36,863 nt of DNA from Verrucomicrobiaceae bacterium (GCA_012719225.1 JAAYAT010000112.1:1-36863); one strand, 5' to 3'; positions 18,512 to 26,927 are shown, numbered from the stretch's first letter. Made by a program: numbers and translations. The notes: a model not told the origin generated them from the letters alone.

Positions 18512-18694
18512 GGGAGAGGCCGATTCTGAGGGAGGATCGGGGAAAGGCGAGAAAATTCGCCAAGGCCGGGGGCATTTCCCTTTCCTCCCCCCCGCTTTCC
18601 CGTGCCGGGGATCGACGCTACCGTGGCCCCTTGAAATTGCCGCTCTCCATTCTGCGTTGACGGAAGGCGGGAGCGGCGATTCATTGGCCGCAAC

Positions 18695-19987
18695 ATGCCT
18701 GCTCGCCCCCTTTCCGCCAAACTCTTCCAAGCCGCCAAAGAAGTCATCCCCGGCGGGGTCAATTCCCCGGTGCGGGCCTTCCGGAACGTCAACGGAGATC
18801 CCTTCTTCGTGCAGCGCGCCCGCGGCTGCCGGATCTGGGATGTCGATGGCAACGAGATGGTCGATTACGTCGGCACCTGGGGACCCGCGATCCTCGGTCA
18901 CGCTCCCTCCGCGGTGATCGAGGCGGTCCACCAGGCCGCGAAGGAAGGGCTCAGTTTCGGTATCCCCAACCGGCACGAGGTCGAGATGGCGCGTCTCATC
19001 CGCGACTACGTGCCCTCGGTGGAGAAGGTGCGCATGGTCAACAGCGGCACCGAGGCGACGATGAGCGCGATCCGCCTCGCGCGGGGCTACACGGGCAGGG
19101 ACAAGATCGTCAAATTCGAGGGCTGCTATCACGGCCACGTCGATTCGCTACTCGTCGCGGCGGGGAGCGGCGCCCTCACCTTCGGCCAGCCCGACAGCGC
19201 CGGAGTGCCTGCGGACCTCGCCAAACTCACCCTCACGGTGCCTTTCAACCGGCCCGACATCATCGAGGAGGTTTTTGCCAAACACGGGCACGAGATCGCC
19301 GCGCTCATTCTCGAACCCGTCCCCGCCAACGCCGGATTGATTTTCCCGAAAGAGGGTTTCCTCCAACTCCTCCGCGAACTCACCGCCAAACACGGGACCG
19401 TGCTGATTTTCGACGAGGTCATGACCGGGTTCCGCCTCGCCCGCGGCGGCGTCCAGGAGCGGGTCGGAATCACCCCCGATCTCACCGCGATGGGCAAGGT
19501 CATCGGCGGCGGACTGCCCGTCGGTGCCTTCGGCGGTAAGGCGAAAATTATGGATAGGCTAGCTCCAGATGGTCCGGTCTACCAGGCCGGCACCCTCTCC
19601 GGGAATCCGCTGGCCCTCGCCGCCGGGATCACCCAACTCAAGGAGATGGAGCGGCTCGACGGCTGGAACCGGCTGGAGGAGATCGGAACGATGTTTGAAA
19701 ACGGAGTCCGCGAGACCCTGCGCGAACTGGGGCGCGACCTCACGCTGAACCGCATCGGCTCGATGTTTTGCCTCTTTTTCACGGAAGGGGCTGTGGACAA
19801 TGTGGACGATGTGAAAAAATCCGACTTCGAGGCGTTCCGGAAATTTTTCTGGGCGGCGCTCGATCGGGGCGTCTATTTCGCCCCTTCGCAGTATGAAGCC
19901 GGCTTCCTGTCCCTCGCCCATGCAGAGGGGGACATCGAAAAGACCACCGAGGTGACAAAAGAGGCCTTGAAAATAGCGCTGGCGTGA
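18695..19987 (+). CDS. hemL: Glutamate-1-semialdehyde 2,1-aminomutase
   Basis: HemL converts glutamate-1-semialdehyde to 5-aminolevulinate in the C5 pathway of tetrapyrrole synthesis. The 430-residue PLP enzyme is full length: VIPGGVNSPVRAF at the N-terminus, MVNSGTEATMSAIRLARGYTG (cofactor phosphate region), FEGCYHGHVDS, LIFDEVMTGFR, and AMGKVIGGGLPVGAFGG with the Schiff-base lysine at residue 268. YQAGTLSGNPLALAAG is also characteristic and separates it from acetylornithine-type transaminases. ATG 18695 is the natural start. It is divergent from the ABC operon; the next gene starts 144 bases after its stop. Confidence 0.96.
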   Translation: MPARPLSAKLFQAAKEVIPGGVNSPVRAFRNVNGDPFFVQRARGCRIWDVDGNEMVDYVGTWGPAILGHAPSAVIEAVHQAAKEGLSFGIPNRHEVEMARLIRDYVPSVEKVRMVNSGTEATMSAIRLARGYTGRDKIVKFEGCYHGHVDSLLVAAGSGALTFGQPDSAGVPADLAKLTLTVPFNRPDIIEEVFAKHGHEIAALILEPVPANAGLIFPKEGFLQLLRELTAKHGTVLIFDEVMTGFRLARGGVQERVGITPDLTAMGKVIGGGLPVGAFGGKAKIMDRLAPDGPVYQAGTLSGNPLALAAGITQLKEMERLDGWNRLEEIGTMFENGVRETLRELGRDLTLNRIGSMFCLFFTEGAVDNVDDVKKSDFEAFRKFFWAALDRGVYFAPSQYEAGFLSLAHAEGDIEKTTEVTKEALKIALA

Positions 19988-20131
19988 CGATTTGAACGCG
20001 GCGAACCTGACTCCGCCTGTTGGGACGGAGAAAGAATGGGTGAGGCAGCAGGCCTCTGCGATCCGCACCCTCCCGAAACGGTTCGGCCCGAACCGGGACA
20101 TGGCCAGACAAACAACATTGAAGTCCGTAGA

Positions 20132-22123
20132 ATGAGTGACGAGGACAAATCCCTGGAATTTTCCGCACGTGACCTGATGCCCGATTGGGCGCAGGATACG
20201 AAATCGACCCCTGACAAAACTTTCGCCAAGCGCTTCGAGCGCGAAGAGGGCGAAGGGGACCGTCGTGGAAAGGGCGGGCGTCGGGACGACCGGCGCGGTG
20301 GCGGTGGTTTCGCCGGCCGCCGAGGTTCGCACGGCGGTGGCGAGAGGCGCTCCGGTGGCGGTCGGGAGGATCGCCGGGGACCTCGGCCCCAGGGTCGTGG
20401 ACCGGATCGCGGCGGAGATCGCCGGGGAGGAGACCGACGCGGCGGCGGGGGGCGGGACTCCCGTGACCGTCCTCGCGAGGACAGGCCCGCCGCCGGAATC
20501 ACGGCGGTGATCGAACCGTCCGGACCTGCGATCGAGGGACTCACCAAACACATCAAGGAAACGCTGCGCGCTTTCCCGATGGCGGATCTGGCGAAAATGA
20601 TCCTCAACGGGCGTGATCGGTATCAGGTCCGTTTCACGGGACAGGAGGATCACCGCCTCTACCGGTGTCCGGCCGACGGATCGGTCTGGCTGAGCCGCGA
20701 GGAAGCCATCTCGCATTTCCTCGGCAGCCCCGCGATCGAAAAATATTACCTCGCCGAAGAGGTCGAGGTGGGGGCGCCGACGGGGAACTACACCGTCGTG
20801 GCGGTCTGTGGTCTCAGCGGCAGCCTCCTCGGGCCTCCGAATCATCACGAATACCAGCGCAATATCGCCCGCCTCCATCAGGAGCGTTTTTCCCACATGT
20901 CGCTGGAGCGCTACAAGTCCCGCATCGCGATGGAGAGCGGGGAAGAGGTGATCGAGCGCTGGAAAGAGCAGGCCAGTCGGGTGCGCCATTACCGCCTCCA
21001 ATCCGACCTTGTGGTTTCCGAGATCGCTCCCGAAACAGAGGAGCCTCTCGCGGCGACATCCGAGGACAACCAGGCTGCTGAAACTCCCGGGGAGGAGAAT
21101 AGGGAAACCGACGAAGCGGTCGAAACGCCCGCCGCGCTGGAATCGGAGGAACCCACCGCGCCGGTCGAAGAATCCAGCGCAACGGAAGAGAAGGAGAACG
21201 ACGCGGCGGAAGAAACTGCTGCCGCCGACGCGCCCGATGACGGCGAGGAAGTCGCCCATGCCGAGGACGAACCGCCCGCCGCTCCAGAACCCGAAGTCGC
21301 CGTCAAACCCGAGGGGCTCGTGATCCGATCGGTCGAGGAATTGGCCCGCCATTTTCGCCAGCACTACGCCGACGAGGCGGTGCGCGCAGTGCGGGAGGCG
21401 GTTGTGCCGGGCGACATCCCGGGAAAAATGCTTTCCCCTGGTCTGCTCGCTCATCTCCGGCAGGAGGGCGAACGCCTCCGCCGCGGGTTTCCGCTGTCGC
21501 TCATTCAAAAGCTCTGCCGCGATCTGGAGAAAAAGGGACTCCGCTTTTTCAAACGAGGCAAGAAGTCGCTCCACTTCTCGGCGGTCCGTCCCAAAGAACT
21601 CGATCCGGCGGTGACCCTGACATCGCAGATCCAGGAGATCGTGGATTTCATCACGGCGAACCCGCGATGCACCGTGGCGGCGCTGCTCGAGGCGATGTCG
21701 CCCGGTTCCGACAAATCGGAGCCCACCGAGGGCACCGAGACCGCCGCGACCGAATCCGCCGAGGCGGGATCTACCCAAGCCGAGCCCACCGAAGGCGAAG
21801 CGGCGGCTCCCGAAGCGGTCGAATGGACCGAAGAAACCCGAACGGTGCTCAAGAACCTGCGCTGGCTCACCTCCGAGGGCTATGTCCTGGAGTTTCCCGA
21901 CACCCGTCTCGTGATCGGTCGCGCTCCCCGGAAGGAGGCCGGAAAAACCGCCGCGAAATCCACTCCGAAGAAGAAGACTCCGAAGAAAAAAACAGTGGCG
22001 AAGGGCGACGCGGGCGAGGTCTCCGATCTCCTCGATCCCCTGGTGGTTCTCGATGCGGCGGAGGAAGATCCCCACGACGTCGACACCCTGCCGGTGGAGG
22101 TCGATCCCGTGGAGACCTTCTGA
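20132..22123 (+). CDS. RGG-rich protein of unknown function with two globular domains
   Basis: I do not recognise a named family. The 663-residue product has five blocks. Residues 35-120 are an Arg/Gly/Asp repeat-like region full of RRG, RGG and DRR. Residues 125-300 are a globular domain with RLYRCPADGSVWLSREEA, SGSLLGPPNHHEYQRNIA and RFSHMSLERYKSRI, likely well conserved. Residues 300-390 are an acidic Glu/Ala/Pro linker. Residues 395-595 are a helical region closing with two halves of what looks like a winged helix (IVDFITANPRCTVAALLEAM and LKNLRWLTSEGYVLEF) split by another low-complexity insert. Residues 600-625 are Lys-rich (TPKKKTPKKK). RGG and Lys tracts suggest RNA or DNA binding, by inference only. 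ATG 20132 is chosen over an upstream in-frame start at 20036 that falls in a GC-rich leader with an inverted repeat (20079-20095). Confidence 0.8.
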   Translation: MSDEDKSLEFSARDLMPDWAQDTKSTPDKTFAKRFEREEGEGDRRGKGGRRDDRRGGGGFAGRRGSHGGGERRSGGGREDRRGPRPQGRGPDRGGDRRGGDRRGGGGRDSRDRPREDRPAAGITAVIEPSGPAIEGLTKHIKETLRAFPMADLAKMILNGRDRYQVRFTGQEDHRLYRCPADGSVWLSREEAISHFLGSPAIEKYYLAEEVEVGAPTGNYTVVAVCGLSGSLLGPPNHHEYQRNIARLHQERFSHMSLERYKSRIAMESGEEVIERWKEQASRVRHYRLQSDLVVSEIAPETEEPLAATSEDNQAAETPGEENRETDEAVETPAALESEEPTAPVEESSATEEKENDAAEETAAADAPDDGEEVAHAEDEPPAAPEPEVAVKPEGLVIRSVEELARHFRQHYADEAVRAVREAVVPGDIPGKMLSPGLLAHLRQEGERLRRGFPLSLIQKLCRDLEKKGLRFFKRGKKSLHFSAVRPKELDPAVTLTSQIQEIVDFITANPRCTVAALLEAMSPGSDKSEPTEGTETAATESAEAGSTQAEPTEGEAAAPEAVEWTEETRTVLKNLRWLTSEGYVLEFPDTRLVIGRAPRKEAGKTAAKSTPKKKTPKKKTVAKGDAGEVSDLLDPLVVLDAAEEDPHDVDTLPVEVDPVETF

Positions 22124-22129
22124 TCGATC

Positions 22130-22804
22130 TCAGGTTTTTTTCCGGGGAAACACCGTCCGCGCGAGCCAGGAGAGGGCGACCGAGACCCCGTCGATATAGG
22201 CGGTGCTGGCGGCGCCGATGACCCGCTCGACACCGACCCGTTCGTCGAGGTTTTTGAAAACCCGCATTCCCTCAAGTTCCTTGCGGGCGCGCGATCCGGC
22301 GTCGAGTTCGGTGGGAACGGTGAGGCAGTTCCAGAAAGCGATCGCGGACCAGGCCAGGAGGACCATGGGGAAAATCGTTTTGGTCAGTCCGAGGGCGAGG
22401 GTGAGGAGCCCGACGAGCACCAGCGGCAGGCTCATGTGGACGGTCCAGCGTATCACCGACGTGCGCCAGAGGAGCGGGCGATGCCCTTCGAAATGCTGGA
22501 TCGCTTTTCCGGCCTGCTGGGCGGCCATGGCGAGGGCGCTGAAGGTCGATCCGGCGAAATGCTGCGGCGCGAGGGTGATCTGTCGGTTCTCGGGGTGGTA
22601 AAAATCGTCGAAGAGTCCCCGACCGCGTTTCACGGTGACGCCCTCAATGCCGCGATAGCGCATCATGCCCTCGGCGAGTCGGGCCCCGGTGAGACCCGAG
22701 GAAATGAGATTGCGGGATTCCTGGCTGTAGATTTTCAGAAAACGGCTGCGCCCCCACATGGTGAGGGCCAGGGCGATCATGAATACGAGGAAGAAGACCT
22801 GCAT
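22130..22804 (-). CDS. YugP-family membrane protein with a lost zinc site (pseudopeptidase)
   Basis: The 224-residue protein matches the YugP-like neutral zinc metallopeptidase family: a membrane segment at the N-terminus, then IEGVTVKRG, YHPENRQITLAPQHFAGSTFSALAMAA, a helix, two or three membrane helices (VHMSLPLVLVGLLTLAL), and LTVPTELDAGSRARKEL. In family members the segment after AMAA reads HExGHAIQ; here it is QQAGKAIQH (residues 96-104), so both histidines and the glutamate of the zinc site are replaced. I checked this on the nucleotides (reverse complement of 22499-22519). The start is ATG 22804 (MQVFFLVF); a TTG at 22840 would add 12 residues. It is convergent with the RGG gene (6 bases) and lies downstream of the Coa1-like gene. 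Confidence 0.82.
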   Translation of the reverse strand: MQVFFLVFMIALALTMWGRSRFLKIYSQESRNLISSGLTGARLAEGMMRYRGIEGVTVKRGRGLFDDFYHPENRQITLAPQHFAGSTFSALAMAAQQAGKAIQHFEGHRPLLWRTSVIRWTVHMSLPLVLVGLLTLALGLTKTIFPMVLLAWSAIAFWNCLTVPTELDAGSRARKELEGMRVFKNLDERVGVERVIGAASTAYIDGVSVALSWLARTVFPRKKT

Positions 22805-22867
22805 GGCGCGGAAGCTCGCACGCTCCGGCGTGCGAGGCAACGGCGGGACCGAACCTGCCGGGCCGAC

Positions 22868-23287
22868 TTATTTGCCGAGGGGGATGGGCTCGGGCCTGCC
22901 CTCGACTTCCAATTGCCAGGTATCGTAGGTCCAGGCGGTGCCGCCGGCGGACTTGGTGCCCTTCACCCGGATGACACCATTGCCCTTCGGACCCGAGACG
23001 GGGATGGTGAGATCGACCTCCCCTTCGCCGTTGTTGATGCCGACATTGCCCGCGACGAAGAAGCTCGGGGTCACGGGCGTGCCGAGGGCGGCGACGGCGG
23101 CCTCGTTCGATTCGATCGCGGCGATGGACTCGGTGTAGGCATCGCTGCTCTTGAGCGCCTTGGTGACGAAAAAGAAGATGCCGGCGACGGCGAGGATCCC
23201 GACGAGGATCAGCCCCCCGCAACCGCAGCCGATGATGGTGAGAACTTTTTTGGTGGAAGTTTTGCCCGGTTCTTCGATTGCGCTCAT
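22868..23287 (-). CDS. Coa1-like single-pass membrane protein
   Basis: The 139-residue product has one transmembrane helix (about 22-42, GGLILVGILAVAGIFFFV) followed by an extracytoplasmic domain of the Tim21/Coa1 type: AYTESIAAIESNEAAVAALG, a small loop, then GEVDLTIPVSGPKGNGVIRVKG and WTYDTWQLEVEG. In mitochondria Coa1 assists cytochrome oxidase assembly; bacterial members are functionally uncharacterised and no oxidase genes are nearby, so the name describes the fold only. The ATG at 23287 begins MSAIEEPGKTSTKKVL. The downstream YugP-like gene starts 63 bases after its stop on the same strand, so the two may share a transcript. Confidence 0.75.
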   Translation of the reverse strand: MSAIEEPGKTSTKKVLTIIGCGCGGLILVGILAVAGIFFFVTKALKSSDAYTESIAAIESNEAAVAALGTPVTPSFFVAGNVGINNGEGEVDLTIPVSGPKGNGVIRVKGTKSAGGTAWTYDTWQLEVEGRPEPIPLGK

Positions 23288-23398
23288 GGAGGAAGATTGA
23301 GGGTTTCGAGCGAATCTGACAATCCTATTCTGAGAAAATTTTACCCGATTTCCCGGCATTTCCTTTGCCAAGGGAGGCTCTTGCCGCGAACCGTTGTC

Positions 23399-24232
23399 AT
23401 GCCCTTGGACCAGAAAACATCGAACATGGCGATTTTCGCCGATTTTGAAAACGTCGCCATCGGCGCGGAACAGGCGAAGTACGAGCGCTTCAACATCGAC
23501 AAGGTGATGGACCGGGTCCTCGTGAAGGGCAACGTGGTGGTGCGCAAGGCCTACTGCGACTGGGGGCGCTACGAGAAATTCAAACGCAGCATGCACGAGG
23601 CGAACTTCGAGCTCATCGACATCCCCCACGTGCGCCAGTCGGGAAAAAACTCCGCCGACATCCGCATGGTGGTGGACGCCCTCGATCTCTGCTACACCAA
23701 ATCCCACATCGATACCTTCGTGGTCATCAGCGGGGACTCGGATTTTTCTCCGCTGGTCAGCAAGTTGCGCGAGAACAACAAGGAGGTCATCGGGGTGGGG
23801 GTGAAACAATCCACTTCCGATCTCTTCGTGGCGACCTGTGACGAGTTCATTTTCTACGACGATCTCGTCCGGAAAAAGGAAAACCAGCGCACCCGGACCG
23901 CCGGGAAAAAAGTAGCCGGGAAACCGGCCAACGGCACCGCCTCGTCCGGCGGCGGCGCGGCGGGATCCGCTCCGGGAGCGGAGAAACGGGACGAAGCGAT
24001 CACCCTGGTCCTCGAAACCATCGACGCCATGCACGAAACCCGCGGGGAAGACGAGCTGATCTGGGGTTCCATGGTGAAGCAGGCGATCAAACGCCAGAAA
24101 CCCGGATTTACCGAGAGCTACTACGGATTCCGCGGGTTCAATTCCCTCCTCGAAGAGGTCCGCGACCAAGGCCACATCGAGCTGCAGGCCGATGAGAAAT
24201 CGGGCGGGTATATCGTGCGCCGGATCGGCTGA
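23399..24232 (+). CDS. NYN-domain nuclease-like protein with a C-terminal LOTUS/OST-HTH domain
   Basis: The 277-residue protein begins with a NYN (PIN-like) nuclease fold: AIFADFENV with Asp15 and Asn18, SADIRMVVDAL with Asp87, VVISGDSDFSPLV with Asp113 and Asp115, matching the acidic site expected for divalent-metal RNA cleavage. After a flexible Gly/Ala/Ser linker (about 165-195), residues 199-277 form an OST-HTH/LOTUS domain (WGSMVKQAIKRQKPGF and FNSLLEEVRDQGHIEL), an RNA-binding winged helix. The combination is known from LabA-like bacterial proteins and from eukaryotic MARF1/limkain. ATG 23399 is used; ATG 23426 (MAIFADF) is nine codons in and would also keep the whole domain. It is divergent from the Coa1-like gene (111 bases). 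The target RNA is unknown. Confidence 0.9.
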   Translation: MPLDQKTSNMAIFADFENVAIGAEQAKYERFNIDKVMDRVLVKGNVVVRKAYCDWGRYEKFKRSMHEANFELIDIPHVRQSGKNSADIRMVVDALDLCYTKSHIDTFVVISGDSDFSPLVSKLRENNKEVIGVGVKQSTSDLFVATCDEFIFYDDLVRKKENQRTRTAGKKVAGKPANGTASSGGGAAGSAPGAEKRDEAITLVLETIDAMHETRGEDELIWGSMVKQAIKRQKPGFTESYYGFRGFNSLLEEVRDQGHIELQADEKSGGYIVRRIG

Positions 24233-24300
24233 GAAATCGGAAGCGGACTCCGCTCGATCGGCCTTGTCTCGTGCCCAAAAGAGCCTTTTGCCAAAATGAG

Positions 24301-24326
24301 AAAGGCGGGACCTGGGCCCCGCCTTT
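24301..24326 (-). terminator. Hairpin between the NYN gene and the porin gene (convergent)
   Basis: A perfect 9-bp stem, AAAGGCGGG with CCCGCCTTT and an 8-base loop, lies 45 bases past the porin stop, which ends the leftward porin transcript, and 68 bases past the NYN stop. The leftward tail has a short T run (CTCATTTT), the rightward tail none, so it fits best as the porin terminator and may also slow NYN readthrough. Confidence 0.5.
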
Positions 24327-24371
24327 CCAACCAAGGGTCGCCCCTTCACTCGAAGGAGCAAATTCTATTGC

Positions 24372-25610
24372 TCACCAGGAGCTGCGGATGCCCAGCATCC
24401 AGGTGCCGGTGTCCACCGTGTCATTGGCCGATGCGTAAATGTCACCGGTGGCGTGTTCATACCCCGCCATGACCTTGAGGTTGTTCTTGCAGATGTAGTA
24501 GTTGAACCCGGCGTAGAAGGTGTGGTAACCCTCGACGGACTGACGGGCGTCGTAGCGCTGGGGCCGTTGTTCGCGCCCTTCTCCCATGTAGGCGTAACGA
24601 GTCACGAACTGCAGGTCGTCGGTGATGTTGTAGTAGGGCATGATGACCACCCCGGCGGTATCAAACCCGGCCGGGAGTGCTCCGGTGGCGAGTCCGTTGG
24701 CGGCGTAGATCACATCGGTGAGCAAGCCGAGTCGGCCGAATTCGGAAACCGTTCCCAGCGAGACGACGTGTTCGAAGGCGGAGCCGAGGCTGGTGTCCGC
24801 GCTGCCGCGGGGATTGACCGCTCCATCGCTGTTGTTGGTGAACTGATAGCCGAACTGGATTTCCGTGTCTTCGGTGAAATCAAAGGAGTTCCGGTAGGTC
24901 AGGCTCCCGCGGGAATCGAAGTCAGCCCAATCGTATCGTTCTCCGGTGAAGTCGCGGTCCGCACCGGCGATCCATCCGCCCACTTCGTGACTGAGGCCGA
25001 GAGCTTCAAAACCAACGGCGACACCCCACGGCTTGTTGGAGATAACGGCGTTGGAGATCGCGGAGCGCTCGATCGTGAGGATGCTGTTCGAAGACATCTT
25101 GTTCTCCGCAGTGATCTTCTGCTTGGATTTGCCGAGGATGACGTAGAACTCATCCGAAGGCTCCCAGGCGATGTTTATTTCGTCCCAATCGTCGAAGAAG
25201 GTACCGTAGGTCAGACCGTGCGATCCCGTCCCGCCGCTGCCATCACTGACGTTGAGGATGGCGGTGAAGGTGAGGTCGTTGGCCATTTCGATCTCGGTCC
25301 CGAGCCGGAAGCGGCGGTGTTGGAATTCGTGGTATCCGTTGGTGGTTTCGACACCGCCGGCGAGGGTGTCTTCCGTCTGGGAGATCCACTGGCCGTGGTA
25401 GCGCCCTTTGAATTTCACGGATCGGATGAATCCGTCGCCTTCGTAGAGCTTGTTTTTCTTGAACACGTCGCACCAGGACGTGTCCACGATGGGCATTTTG
25501 TCATTGATGACGGTTTTCCCGTATTCTCCGGCGGTGACCGAGGCGACGCCCGCGAGCGCGATGGCCCCGGTAAGAGCGGTTACTGGTAGTGTTATTCTAT
25601 TTTTTTGCAT
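24372..25610 (-). CDS. Outer-membrane porin, probably phosphate-selective (OprO/OprP-like)
   Basis: The 412-residue product has a signal peptide (about 1-28, ending VTAGE) and a beta-barrel with alternating hydrophobic residues: FKGRYHGQWISQTEDT, RRFRLGTEIEMANDLTFTAILN, EFYVILGKSKQKITAE and GYHTFYAGFNYYICKNNLKVM. It ends SSW, an aromatic C-terminus usual for porins. The family is phosphate-selective porin O and P by overall pattern and by its divergent neighbour pstS; phosphate specificity is inferred from that context rather than from residues I can align. ATG 25610 opens MQKNRITLPV. It shares a 339-base regulatory region with pstS, where Pho-box-like sites lie about 70-85 bases upstream of this start. 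Confidence 0.8.
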   Translation of the reverse strand: MQKNRITLPVTALTGAIALAGVASVTAGEYGKTVINDKMPIVDTSWCDVFKKNKLYEGDGFIRSVKFKGRYHGQWISQTEDTLAGGVETTNGYHEFQHRRFRLGTEIEMANDLTFTAILNVSDGSGGTGSHGLTYGTFFDDWDEINIAWEPSDEFYVILGKSKQKITAENKMSSNSILTIERSAISNAVISNKPWGVAVGFEALGLSHEVGGWIAGADRDFTGERYDWADFDSRGSLTYRNSFDFTEDTEIQFGYQFTNNSDGAVNPRGSADTSLGSAFEHVVSLGTVSEFGRLGLLTDVIYAANGLATGALPAGFDTAGVVIMPYYNITDDLQFVTRYAYMGEGREQRPQRYDARQSVEGYHTFYAGFNYYICKNNLKVMAGYEHATGDIYASANDTVDTGTWMLGIRSSW

Positions 25611-25949
25611 GGTGTGATCGGTTTTCGAACCTGTCCGAATCCATGGCGGAAAATCCGCCGAAAAGCGAAGGGAAAAATGTGACGATGCCGTCACGCATGG
25701 AACCGTCGATCCAGCTCGCGGCCCTGTCTCAGGGCGTTTCATGCCGTTTTACGCATGTTCCATCGCGCGAATGCGCCCTCCATCCGCTTCGGTCCCCGAG
25801 TCCCGTCGGTTTTCACATGTGTCGTGACTGTCACATACGGCGGTTTGAAACGGGGTTGTGGATAGGGATGGTTGGCCGCGTTCGATCGGCGAATTCCTCG
25901 CTGGCTCGACAAATTCCTAAACGAAAACAAACCCTACCCAACTCAAGAA
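25611..25949. promoter_or_regulatory. Divergent porin/pstS control region with two Pho-box-like palindromes
   Basis: This 339-base gap holds no gene. Two inverted pairs of GTGAC and GTCAC stand out: 25679-25694 (arms 6 bases apart) near the porin, and 25824-25834 (arms 1 base apart) near pstS. The second includes CTGTCAC at 25828-25834, identical to a classic PhoB half-site, with a TGT-containing 7-mer 11 bases before it. The first can be read leftward as two 7-mers 11 bases apart (GCGTGAC and TCGTCAC), the second matching the PhoB half-site at five of seven positions. Phosphate-starvation control by a PhoB-type regulator is a reasonable inference, but no regulator gene is present in the window. 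Confidence 0.45.
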
Positions 25950-26927
25950 ATGAAACTCTCTCAAAATCTGTGGAAAGTCGGTCTGATGGCCGCGGCGGTT
26001 CTCCCGGCCTGGTCTCAGGCCGATGATGTCGTCAAAGTCGATCCGGCCATTCCCGCCTACGAGGTCGTCAGCGGGGTGACCGGCAACCTGAACTCGATCG
26101 GGTCCGACACCCTCAACAACCTCATGACCCTCTGGGCCGAGGGCTTCAAGGCCAAATACCCGAACGTGAACATCCAGATCGAAGGGAAGGGGTCCTCGAC
26201 CGCTCCCGTCGCCCTGATCGAAGGCACCGCCCAGCTCGGCCCCATGAGCCGTGCGATGAAGTCGGAGGAAATCGACCAGTTCGAGAAGAAATTCGGCTAC
26301 AAGCCCGTGGAAGTGAAGGTGTCCATCGACGCCCTCGCGGTCTACACGCACAAGGACAACCCGGTCAAGGGTCTCACCCTGAAGCAGGTGGACTCGATTT
26401 TCTCCTCCACCTTCAAAGCCGGCGGCACCGCGATCACCAAGTGGGGTCAGGCGGGACTGGAAGGCGAATGGGGCGACAAGGACATCTCCAAGTACGGCCG
26501 CAACAGCGCCTCGGGCACCTACGGGTTCTTCAAGGACGTCGCCCTCCTCAAGGGAGACTACGATGCCTCGGTCAAGGAGCAGCCCGGTTCCTCGGCGGTG
26601 GTGCAGGGGGTCGCGAGTGATCTCGGCGGGATCGGCTACTCGGGGATCGGCTACAAGACTTCGAGCGTGAACGCCATCGCGCTCGGGTCTTCGCCCGACG
26701 CCCTCTTTCCGCCCTCCTACGAGAACTGCCTCAGCGGCGACTACCCGATGGCTCGTTTCCTCTACGTCTACGTGAACAAGAACCCCGAGAAGGCGCTCGA
26801 CGCGCTCACTCTCGAGTTTCTCAAGTTCGTGCTCTCGCAGGAAGGCCAGGAAGTGGTCGTCAAAGACGGCTATTTCCCCATGCCCGCCGAAGTCGCCGCC
26901 GAAGTGGTGGGAACGATCTCGAAGTGA
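25950..26927 (+). CDS. pstS: Phosphate ABC transporter, substrate-binding protein PstS
   Basis: PstS captures orthophosphate in the periplasm and delivers it to PstCA. The 325-residue product has a signal peptide (about 1-24, ending SQADD) and the periplasmic binding fold with phosphate-contacting loops: GSDTLNNLM, GKGSSTAPVALIEG, and YGRNSASGTYGFFKD. DLGGIGYSGIGY and the C-terminal QEVVVKDGYFPMP are also family-typical. ATG 25950 (MKLSQNLWKVG) starts the signal peptide. pstC follows after 84 bases containing a strong hairpin (26974-27008), so pstS can be expressed above the permease genes. Confidence 0.95.
   Translation: MKLSQNLWKVGLMAAAVLPAWSQADDVVKVDPAIPAYEVVSGVTGNLNSIGSDTLNNLMTLWAEGFKAKYPNVNIQIEGKGSSTAPVALIEGTAQLGPMSRAMKSEEIDQFEKKFGYKPVEVKVSIDALAVYTHKDNPVKGLTLKQVDSIFSSTFKAGGTAITKWGQAGLEGEWGDKDISKYGRNSASGTYGFFKDVALLKGDYDASVKEQPGSSAVVQGVASDLGGIGYSGIGYKTSSVNAIALGSSPDALFPPSYENCLSGDYPMARFLYVYVNKNPEKALDALTLEFLKFVLSQEGQEVVVKDGYFPMPAEVAAEVVGTISK

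Noticed and set aside
18657-18685. TTGACG with a 17-base spacer to TTCATT as the hemL promoter
   Set aside because: The -10 matches the consensus at only three of six positions and lies about 10 bases from the ATG, too close for a normal leader.
20079-20095. An inverted repeat (CGGTTCG and CGAACCG) before the RGG gene as a terminator or riboswitch
   Set aside because: It has no T tract in either direction and no recognisable riboswitch core; it is a short GC-rich palindrome only.
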